This document shows, piece by piece, positions 1 to 4,741 of a DNA stretch of 6,906 bases (its first letter is position 1; each line of letters opens with the position of its first letter). Position numbers and translations under genes: made by a program. The stretch covers positions 1 to 6,906 of the forward strand of contig USQL01000104.1 in the NCBI GenBank assembly GCA_900556935.1, given 5' to 3'. This DNA comes from an uncultured Eubacteriales bacterium (lineage in GTDB: Bacteria; Bacillota; Clostridia; Oscillospirales; Oscillospiraceae). The notes beneath the pieces are model-generated. The model searched no databases. It worked only from the letters and a program-made list of their open reading frames with translations, and had not been told where the DNA came from.

Positions 1-1208
1 ATGCCCAGCCGGTAGTCAAAGCCGATGCCGCCGTCAGCAATGGGCAGACACATGCCGGGCATACCGGACATATCCTCGGCGATGGTGATGGCCTTGGGGT
101 TCACCTGGCGGATGAGCTCGTTGGCCAGCTGCAAGTAGGTGATGGCCTCGGTGTGGGTGTTGTAGGAGAAGTACCGGGAGTTTTCATTGAAATCCGTGCC
201 CAGACCGTGGTCGTGATAGAGCATGGAGGTGACGCCGTCGAAGCGGAAGCCGTCGAAGTGGTATTCCGTCATCCAGAATTTCAGGTTGCTCAGCAGGAAG
301 TGGATGACCCCAGTCTTGCCGTAGTCAAAGCACTTGGTATCCCAGGCGGGGTGGTCGCCCTTGGGCCCATCGTGGAAGAACTGCCAGGTGGTGCCGTCGA
401 ACATGTTGATGCCCTCGGTGGTGTTCTTCACGGCGTGGGAGTGGACCACGTCCAAAAGCACGCACAGCCCCATGCTGTGGGCCTTGTTGACCAGGTATTT
501 CAGGTCCTCCGGCTTTCCGAACCAGCTGGAGGCGGCGTAGAAATTGGCCACCTGATAGCCGAAGCTGCCGTAGTAGGGGTGCTCCATAATGGCCATGAGC
601 TGCACGGTATTATATCCCGCCCGCTGGATACGGGGGAGAATCCGGTCCGCGAACTCCCGGTAGGAGCCCACCTTGCCCTCCTCCTGGGCCATGCCCACGT
701 GGGCCTCGTAGATAAAGAGGGAATCGGCCCGGCGGAAATTGCGGTCCGTCCAGGGGAATGTCTTCTCGTCGTCCGTAATCTCGCAGACCCATTCCACGCT
801 GTCCTTCTGCTGGACCACCCGGCGGGCATAGAGGGGGATGTGCCAGGTGCGCTGCAAAAAAGCATCCACCACGGTTTTGACCTTGCAGCCCTCCCAAAGG
901 GCATCGTCACCGGGAAGATAGATTTCCCAGTTGCCGTTTCCCAGGCTTTCCAGGGGATGGGAGGTGGGATTCCAGTCGTTGAATTCGCCGGTCAGATACA
1001 GCTGGTAGGCACTGGGGGCCCACTCCCGGTAGTACCAGCCCCCGGGGACATGGTGGAAACCGAAATATTCATAGCCGCTGGCAAATTCGCTCAGGCTCTG
1101 GCCTTTTGAAAGAATCCTGTTTTGAGTGTCCTGATACAGGCGCATCCGCAGATCAATGTCTCCGGCGAAGTCCTTTAGCTGGGGATTCAGTTCCAGAATA
1201 CGATACAT
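1..1208 (-). CDS. glgB: 1,4-alpha-glucan (glycogen) branching enzyme, GH13_8 type, 3' end beyond window
   Basis: The enzyme makes alpha-1,6 branches in cytoplasmic glycogen by cutting and transferring alpha-1,4 glucan segments. 402 codons are visible from the ATG; the C-terminus lies outside the left edge. An N-terminal CBM48-like domain (about residues 45-130) shows EWAPSA (62-67) and FNDWN (76-80). The GH13 barrel follows, with MAIMEH (205-210), DVVHSH (253-258), the nucleophile D324 in FRFDGVTSM and the acid/base E378 in IAEDMSGMPG, then FDYRLG at the edge. The third catalytic Asp would lie beyond the window. FRFDGVTSM, MAIMEH and GFDYRL are hallmarks of the branching enzymes of eukaryotes and some bacteria (GH13_8), not of the E. 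coli type. The start is supported by AGGAG 8 nt upstream and a promoter behind it. It lies 121 nt downstream of the dnaC-like gene on the same strand but has its own promoter. Function is very likely; the subfamily is called from remembered motifs. Confidence 0.93.
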   Translation of the reverse strand, partial: MYRILELNPQLKDFAGDIDLRMRLYQDTQNRILSKGQSLSEFASGYEYFGFHHVPGGWYYREWAPSAYQLYLTGEFNDWNPTSHPLESLGNGNWEIYLPGDDALWEGCKVKTVVDAFLQRTWHIPLYARRVVQQKDSVEWVCEITDDEKTFPWTDRNFRRADSLFIYEAHVGMAQEEGKVGSYREFADRILPRIQRAGYNTVQLMAIMEHPYYGSFGYQVANFYAASSWFGKPEDLKYLVNKAHSMGLCVLLDVVHSHAVKNTTEGINMFDGTTWQFFHDGPKGDHPAWDTKCFDYGKTGVIHFLLSNLKFWMTEYHFDGFRFDGVTSMLYHDHGLGTDFNENSRYFSYNTHTEAITYLQLANELIRQVNPKAITIAEDMSGMPGMCLPIADGGIGFDYRLG

Positions 1209-1272
1209 GATGGTAGCTCCTCTCAAAAGGCCCGTCAAATTCCCATAGTACGAGTCTTTTCTTTATGCGTTA

Positions 1273-1308
1273 ATTGTATAAGATTCACACGTTTCTGTCA
1301 ACTGTCAA
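1273..1308 (-). promoter_or_regulatory. Sigma-A promoter of the branching enzyme gene, with duplicated -35
   Basis: On the minus strand, TTGACA (1296-1301) and TACAAT (1273-1278) are separated by exactly 17 bp, giving a predicted transcript start near 1266 and a leader of about 58 nt before the ATG at 1208. A second TTGACA lies 7 bp further upstream (1303-1308), making a tandem TTGACAG repeat, but it would give a 24-bp spacer and is unlikely to act as the -35. A near-perfect palindrome built around AGCGCT (1311-1324) abuts the upstream side and could be a regulator site. That is a guess. Confidence 0.75.
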
Positions 1309-1329
1309 AAGGGTAGCGCTGCCCAATTC

Positions 1330-2148
1330 CTATAGCTCCTTTACCCCCCGCAGCCGGTAGTTCCGCCCCCGCTCCTTTCGGACGGCGCAGAGGTTTTTCC
1401 CCGCCATCTCCACAATCCGGCTGCCGATGGCCTCGTCCAGCTTTAATAGCTCCTGGGGGGAATACTCGCTGGATAGGATGGTAGGGGCGCGCCTTGCGTA
1501 GCGGGTGCCCAGGAGGGTAAAGGCCAGGTTCAGGTCCCCGGAGGTAGGGACGCTGCCGTCGGCCCCCCGGCCGGTTTTGAACAGGTCGTCAATGTAGAGG
1601 TATTCCGCGTCCAGATATTGCCGCAGCAGCGCATCCCGCTGCTCGGGCAGCGCGCCCTTGATGCGCCCCGATTCCAAGCGCCAGGAGAAATAGGCCACGC
1701 TTTTTCCCTCCCGCAAGAGGCTCCCGCAGACCGCCGTGCACAGGTGGGTCTTCCCGCAGCCGGGCTGGCCCAGCATCACCAGCCATCCCTCGGGGGACTC
1801 GGCGTAGGCTTTGGCGCAGGCAAGCAGGGCCTTCTGCCAGCCCTCCTCGGCCCGGAAGTCCTGGAAAGTACACTTTGTCAAACTGTCTCCCAGGCCGCTT
1901 TCCCGCATTTTCCGCAGACACCGGCGCATGGGAACGCACCGGCATTCCCGGGCCACCAGCCGCTCCTCCGGCCCGTCCAGGAAATAGACCACAGCCTTGT
2001 TTCTGCAAACCGGGCAGTCGTAGCCATCGGCGGGGGCGGCGGCTTCGTTGAGGGTTCTCAGGCGCATCTGGGCCAGGGTTTCCCCCTGGGGCAGCTCAAA
2101 GGACCTGCCCGAAAGTGTCTGCAAGCTCTTCAAAATCGTCTGTTCCAT
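1330..2148 (-). CDS. DnaC/DnaI-like AAA+ ATPase, probable replicative helicase loader
   Basis: Proteins of this family (272 aa here) load the replicative DnaB-type helicase on DNA in phages, mobile elements and Firmicutes. Visible features are an N-terminal cysteine cluster likely to bind zinc (C45 and C48, then C69, C71 and C77), Walker A GQPGCGKT (127-134), Walker B YLYIDD (183-188), a sensor-I-like SSE (226-228) and an arginine-finger motif GSRI (242-245). Together these match phage-type DnaC rather than IstB, and no transposase is nearby. The ATG at 2148 has AGGAGG only 3 nt upstream and lies inside the preceding gene, a 53-nt overlap. The next ATG (2067, residue 28) has no convincing ribosome site, so 2148 is preferred. 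The gene is co-transcribed with the DUF6291 gene before it. It could be a domesticated host loader or a prophage remnant; the ATPase family is certain, the biological client is not. Confidence 0.85.
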   Translation of the reverse strand: MEQTILKSLQTLSGRSFELPQGETLAQMRLRTLNEAAAPADGYDCPVCRNKAVVYFLDGPEERLVARECRCVPMRRCLRKMRESGLGDSLTKCTFQDFRAEEGWQKALLACAKAYAESPEGWLVMLGQPGCGKTHLCTAVCGSLLREGKSVAYFSWRLESGRIKGALPEQRDALLRQYLDAEYLYIDDLFKTGRGADGSVPTSGDLNLAFTLLGTRYARRAPTILSSEYSPQELLKLDEAIGSRIVEMAGKNLCAVRKERGRNYRLRGVKEL

Positions 2149-2728
2149 GTTCCTCCTGCTTTGCCCAGGCCCGGATGGTGGCCAGCGCCGAGGCGTATTT
2201 CTTTCCGCTGGAAGCCATATACTCGCTGAGCCGCTCCATGCGCTTTTCGTAGTCCGTGGGGAATTCCCGCTTCAGGCTCTCCAGCTCCTCCGGCGTGAAG
2301 GAGAGATTCCTGTATTTCCCGCAGAGAATGGGGGAGGGGGCGTTCTCCGGCCCCTGGCAGCGGGCCTTATTCCCACTCTCACTCTCATTTTCATTCTCAC
2401 TGTCATTTTCACTCTCATTCTCAGCTTGATTTGCTAAAGCAAAAGAAGCATTTGCTTGGCCTTCCCGGTTCAGCTGCTGGGTTTTCAGCCCACCGGCCCG
2501 TCCGGCCTCCGCCCGGCGGCGGCACACCGCATCGTACTTTTCCCAGTCCCGGTCAATGGAGCGCCGCATCATGTCAAAGCAGATGCCGGCCCCGCCCCGG
2601 AGATTGTCAGGCAGCGCGCCCGTTTCCATGTAGACATACAGCGCCTTCAGCAGCCGCCCGGCCTCCGTGTCCCGCAGCATACAGACAGAGCTTTCCATGT
2701 CCGTGTAGAGGATAAAACTTTTTCTCAT
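2096..2728 (-). CDS. DUF6291-type protein with repetitive acidic linker, putative replication initiation partner
   Basis: This 210-aa cytoplasmic protein begins MRKSFILYTD, and residues 1-80 follow the pattern I recognise as DUF6291 (ILYTD, GRLLKAL, a DRDWEKY-like helix, RRAEAGRAGG). Residues 101-120 form a Glu/Asn/Ser-rich repetitive linker. The C-terminal part (about 140-192) contains GKKYASALATIRAWAK, a motif resembling the end of phage DnaD-like replication proteins. No enzymatic motif is visible. The neighbouring helicase-loader ATPase, with a 53-nt overlap and no separate promoter seen, suggests the two act together in replication initiation; this is inference. The start at 2728 is chosen because AGGAG lies 9 nt upstream and because the in-frame ATG at 2779 falls upstream of the promoter -10. 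The domain assignment is from memory of the family. Confidence 0.72.
   Translation of the reverse strand: MRKSFILYTDMESSVCMLRDTEAGRLLKALYVYMETGALPDNLRGGAGICFDMMRRSIDRDWEKYDAVCRRRAEAGRAGGLKTQQLNREGQANASFALANQAENESENDSENENESESGNKARCQGPENAPSPILCGKYRNLSFTPEELESLKREFPTDYEKRMERLSEYMASSGKKYASALATIRAWAKQEEHGTDDFEELADTFGQVL
2152..2157 (-). promoter_or_regulatory. Closely spaced ribosome binding site of the dnaC-like gene
   Basis: A full AGGAGG lies inside the end of the DUF6291-type gene, only 3 nt before the ATG at 2148. The spacing is unusually short, but no better start with a ribosome site exists downstream. Together with the 53-nt overlap it suggests translational coupling. Confidence 0.6.
2369..2428 (-). 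repeat. In-frame hexanucleotide repeat coding an E-N/E-S linker
   Basis: Within the DUF6291-type gene, the coding strand shows about eight consecutive degenerate hexamers of the form GARARY-T (for example GAGAAT, GAGAGT, GAAAAT). They encode alternating Glu-Asn and Glu-Ser pairs. The period is two codons, so gain or loss of units keeps the frame. The tract lies between the N-terminal domain and the C-terminal motif and probably forms a flexible acidic linker. Confidence 0.8.
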
Positions 2729-2737
2729 TTTTGTGTT

Positions 2738-2742
2738 CTCCT
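2738..2742 (-). promoter_or_regulatory. Ribosome binding site deciding the start of the DUF6291-type gene
   Basis: AGGAG sits 9 nt before the ATG at 2728 in an A-rich leader. It fixes the start at 2728 rather than at the in-frame ATG at 2779. Confidence 0.8.
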
Positions 2743-2769
2743 TTTTGTTTATTTTTTTGAACCGTCTGC

Positions 2770-2798
2770 ATGATAGCACATATGTTCGATTTTGTCAA
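2770..2798 (-). promoter_or_regulatory. Sigma-A promoter of the DUF6291/dnaC-like unit
   Basis: On the minus strand, TTGACA (2793-2798) and TATCAT (2770-2775) are separated by 17 bp. The predicted start of transcription is near 2763, giving a leader of about 35 nt before the ATG at 2728. The -35 is preceded by ACAG, the same extended sequence as at the branching enzyme promoter. Confidence 0.78.
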
Positions 2799-2875
2799 CT
2801 GTGCATGTTGGATTTTCCTGTAGGAACAGTGCAGACCGGCGAGGTGGAATTGTGACGAATCCGTATACCCTGACG

Positions 2876-3090
2876 GGAAAGCCCCTGCCTTCTCAGGCTT
2901 CCGAAGGTGGCCCGCAGGCCGGATGTGGAGGGGACACCTGGCGGGATTGCCGTGCTGAAACAGACGTTTCGGTTTCAAATTCTGTGTTTCAGTTTTGCGT
3001 ACTTACCCACTCTGGCACTTGTTATGGGTGTCCCCTCCACATCTGCCCGCTGCGGCGGGCACCTTCTCCAGCAGGAGAAGGCTTTTTTGG
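2876..3090. repeat. MITE-like intergenic element: two inverted copies of a hairpin module
   Basis: A perfect 17-bp inverted repeat (2922-2938 against 3027-3043) marks two copies of one module facing opposite ways. Each copy runs outward from that 17-mer through a GC-rich hairpin (2909-2920 on the left, 3045-3060 on the right), then a CCTTC...GAAGG stem, then a short T-run. The arms of about 60 bp are imperfect copies of each other, and the core of about 88 bp contains a further stem (2955-2964 with 2981-2992). No transposase is present. The hairpin style resembles dispersed intergenic repeats of gut clostridia as I remember them; copy number and mobility cannot be judged from one window. Confidence 0.6.
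3062..3088 (+). terminator. Terminator-like hairpin at the right end of the inverted-repeat element
   Basis: A perfect 8-bp stem (3062-3069 with 3074-3081) with loop AGCA is followed by C and six T residues. It has the form of an intrinsic terminator on the plus strand, though no plus-strand gene ends upstream. It belongs to the repeat module and may simply be part of that element. Confidence 0.55.
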
Positions 3091-3296
3091 CTTCCGTTCG
3101 GGGGTATACGTTCGACCATCTGCTCACTTTCGTTACGTTTCGGGCGGCTGGTAGCCGATAGAGTTATTGTGCGATTGCCACAGGCAATCGTTGGATTTTG
3201 ATTCGCTGCGCGACGCACCGCCCCTACGGCATATTGTCGGAAATTGTTCAAAAAATATTAACTCGTGCAATCGTCGCGATGAGAAACGGTTTTCTC
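3091..3296. other. Intergenic stretch with small hairpins, no gene seen
   Basis: The stretch holds a 5-bp stem with a 3-nt loop (3145-3157) and a perfect 8-bp stem CGATTGCC/GGCAATCG with a 3-nt loop (3172-3190). It becomes AT-rich from about 3240. Frames open here lack ribosome sites and recognisable domains. The hairpins may continue the repetitive intergenic DNA on the left. Nothing else was recognised before the hicB promoter. Confidence 0.5.
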
Positions 3297-3325
3297 TTGA
3301 CGCACGTATAAATACGTGCTATAGT
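3297..3325 (+). promoter_or_regulatory. Promoter of the hicB locus
   Basis: TTGACG (3297-3302) and TATAGT (3320-3325) are separated by 17 bp, with a predicted transcript start near 3332. The transcript would carry the hicA remnant and then hicB; the leader is about 110 nt long. The spacer is filled by a palindrome, listed separately. Confidence 0.75.
3302..3319. promoter_or_regulatory. Palindromic operator between -35 and -10 of hicB
   Basis: GCACGTAT-AA-ATACGTGC is a perfect 8-bp inverted repeat around two bases. It occupies exactly the space between the -35 and the -10 and shares the last -35 base. A dimeric repressor bound here would block RNA polymerase. HicB proteins with a C-terminal DNA-binding domain are known to repress their own operons by binding palindromes, so HicB is the likely ligand. 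That assignment is inference. Confidence 0.7.
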
Positions 3326-3347
3326 GATTATAGAAAGAGAAAGGCGG

Positions 3348-3413
3348 CACAAAACAGAGGACGTTCCCACGGGGACGCTGAAGTCCATCCGGCAGGCGGC
3401 CGGAATCGAATAA
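3348..3413 (+). pseudogene. hicA: Remnant of hicA toxin gene (C-terminal codons only)
   Basis: HicA toxins are small (about 60-90 aa) double-stranded-RNA-binding-fold mRNA interferases that normally precede hicB. In this frame the sequence reads H-KTE followed by DVPTGTLKSIRQAAGIE and a TAA at 3411. This matches the usual HicA ending (H-x-x-R/K-D-V-P-x-G-T-L-x-x-I-x-x-Q-A-G-I), beginning at the His of the conserved PxH region. Upstream the similarity stops, the frame closes at a TAA (3309-3311), and no ATG, GTG or TTG in frame lies downstream of the predicted transcript start. The N-terminal part with the fold core and the Gly-x-His active-site region is therefore gone, consistent with an internal deletion joining leader to the gene's 3' end. 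The stop lies 30 nt before hicB. The match is by eye and short. Confidence 0.65.
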
Positions 3414-3443
3414 TTTCCGCCCTTAGATTGAAAGGAGCAAACA

Positions 3444-3836
3444 ATGGCAAAATATGTATATCCCGCGGTTTTTACGGAAGAAGACCTGGGCTACTCCGTG
3501 AATTTCCCGGACCTTCCCAACTGCTTTACCTCCGGGCAGACGCTTGGGGAAGCAATTGAAATGGCAAACGATGTGCTCTGCCTGACACTCTACGAAATGG
3601 AGCAGGCCGGGGAAAGCATTCCGGAACCCTCCGGTATCCGGGATATTCCTGTAAAGGAAAAGGAATTCGTAAATTTTATTCCCTGTGATACGTTGGAATA
3701 TCGAAAATTTTTTGACAGCAAGGCCGTCAAAAAAACACTGACCGTTCCGTCCTGGCTCAACGATATGGCCGAGCGGGCAGGCATCAACTTCTCTGCCACA
3801 CTGCAGGCCGCCTTGAAACAGCAGCTGCATCTATAA
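3444..3836 (+). CDS. hicB: HicB-family antitoxin, apparently orphan
   Basis: HicB neutralises HicA toxin and represses its own promoter. The 130-aa protein has the HicB fold signature at its N-terminus (YPAVF 6-10 region, then GYSVNFPDLPNCFTSG at 16-31, LGEAIEMANDVL at 34-45) and a C-terminal segment (about 95-127, KKTLTVPSWLNDMAERAGINF...LQAAL) typical of the ribbon-helix-helix-like DNA-binding tail of HicB. AGGAG (3433-3437) lies 6 nt before the ATG. No intact toxin is adjacent: only a HicA C-terminal remnant lies upstream, and a terminator follows directly. The intact promoter and palindrome suggest that autoregulation persists. It may protect against a related HicA elsewhere or be a relic. 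Family call is firm; present role unknown. Confidence 0.92.
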   Translation: MAKYVYPAVFTEEDLGYSVNFPDLPNCFTSGQTLGEAIEMANDVLCLTLYEMEQAGESIPEPSGIRDIPVKEKEFVNFIPCDTLEYRKFFDSKAVKKTLTVPSWLNDMAERAGINFSATLQAALKQQLHL

Positions 3837-3844
3837 AAAAGTAT

Positions 3845-3870
3845 CCCCCGGCGGTTCAAACCGCCGGGGG
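3845..3870. terminator. Bidirectional intrinsic terminator between hicB and the ABC operon
   Basis: CCCCCGGCGGTT and AACCGCCGGGGG are perfect complements separated by two bases, effectively an 11-bp stem with a 4-nt loop. On the plus strand it is followed by ACTTGTTTT, closing hicB, which stops 8 nt before it. On the minus strand it is followed by ATACTTTTTTAT, closing the permease operon, whose last stop codon lies 7 nt away. It separates two convergent units. Confidence 0.92.
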
Positions 3871-3877
3871 ACTTGTT

Positions 3878-4741
3878 TTAACCCTTCACCGCGCCGGCGG
3901 CAACACCCTTGATGATGTGCTTCTGGCAGGTCAGGTAGAAGACGATAACAGGGACGATGCTCAATAGAATCAGGGCCATGGTGGCACCCATGTCTACAGA
4001 GCCGTAGGAGCCCTTCAGGTACTGGATATGGATGGGGATGGTCATGTACTTTTTCCGGTCCAGAACCAGATACGGAAGCAGATAGTCGTTCCACACCCAC
4101 ATGATTTCCAGCATGCCTACGGAAATCAAGGTGGGCTTCATCATGGGAAGCACCACAGAGAAGAAGGTCTTTACAGGCCCGCAGCCGTCAATGGCCGCCG
4201 CTTCCTCGATGGACAGGGGGATGGACTTGACAAAGCCGGAGAACATAAACACCGCCAGTCCCGCGCCGAAGCCCAGATAGATAATGGGGATGGTCCAGGG
4301 GGTATTGAGATTCAAGGTGTCGGCGGTCTTGGGCAGGGTGAACATCACCATCTGGAAGGGCACCACCATGGAGAAGACGCACAGGTAATACACAATCTTG
4401 CTGAAGGTGCTGCCCACACGGGCGATATACCAGGCGGCCATGGAGGTACACACCAGAATCAGGGCGCTGGAGACGATGGTGATAAACAAGCTGTAGCCCA
4501 CGGACTTGACAAAGGGATAGTTGCCGAAGGTCATGCCCTTGATGTAGTTGTCAAAGCCCACAAAGGACTCCTCGCTGGGGAAGGCAAAGGTCTCCGTGTT
4601 GACGTAGGCGTTGGCCTTAAAGGAATTCATGAGCACCAGGAAAACGGGCATCAGGTAGATAACCGCAATGATGGAGAACACCACGGTGAGGACGGTCTTG
4701 CCCCGCTTTTCTCCCTGGATGGTGGCAGGTTTTTTGCTCAT
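3878..4741 (-). CDS. Carbohydrate ABC transporter permease, MalG/UgpE type
   Basis: Second inner-membrane subunit of a CUT1-type sugar importer (287 aa, usual length for the family). A short cytoplasmic N-terminus is followed by about six membrane segments, the first at about 17-39, others near 82-106, 115-135, 150-170, 203-222 and 252-271. The cytoplasmic EAA loop that docks on the ATPase reads EEAAAIDGCG (179-188) with LP at 198-199. The C-terminus GVAAGAVKG is typical of MalG-type subunits. Its ATG shares one base with the stop of the preceding permease gene, and AGGAGG (4752-4757) lies 10 nt upstream, so translation is probably coupled. It is the last gene before the terminator at 3845-3870. 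The sugar cannot be told from the sequence. Confidence 0.93.
   Translation of the reverse strand: MSKKPATIQGEKRGKTVLTVVFSIIAVIYLMPVFLVLMNSFKANAYVNTETFAFPSEESFVGFDNYIKGMTFGNYPFVKSVGYSLFITIVSSALILVCTSMAAWYIARVGSTFSKIVYYLCVFSMVVPFQMVMFTLPKTADTLNLNTPWTIPIIYLGFGAGLAVFMFSGFVKSIPLSIEEAAAIDGCGPVKTFFSVVLPMMKPTLISVGMLEIMWVWNDYLLPYLVLDRKKYMTIPIHIQYLKGSYGSVDMGATMALILLSIVPVIVFYLTCQKHIIKGVAAGAVKG

Noticed and set aside
153..1109. Long plus-strand open frame over the branching enzyme
   Set aside because: It is antisense to a clearly conserved enzyme, rich in Val/Gly/His in the manner of a complementary-strand shadow, and has no ribosome site or known domain.
1311..1324. CcpA cre site upstream of the branching enzyme
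   Set aside because: Only the AGCGCT core fits; the outer TG and CA positions of the cre consensus are absent, so it is kept only as an unassigned palindrome.
1330..2148. IstB transposition helper of an IS21 element
   Set aside because: The cysteine cluster and neighbour fit DnaC-type loaders, and no IstA transposase or element ends are visible.
2369..2428. Short repeats as a CRISPR array
   Set aside because: The units are 6 bp, contiguous and in frame within a coding region, with no spacers.
2096..2779. Longer form of the DUF6291-type protein starting at 2779
   Set aside because: That ATG lies upstream of the predicted transcription start and has no ribosome site; the family start matches the ATG at 2728.
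2792..3154. Possible plus-strand 120-aa protein
   Set aside because: The start is a TTG inside the -35 box of the opposite promoter, and the frame runs across the inverted-repeat element.
3003..3251. Possible minus-strand 82-aa protein
   Set aside because: It begins at TTG without a ribosome site, shows no domain and is the translation of the hairpin-rich intergenic sequence.
3167..3559. Plus-strand frame overlapping the hicB start
   Set aside because: It crosses the hicB promoter and operator and overlaps hicB in another frame; no domain was recognised.
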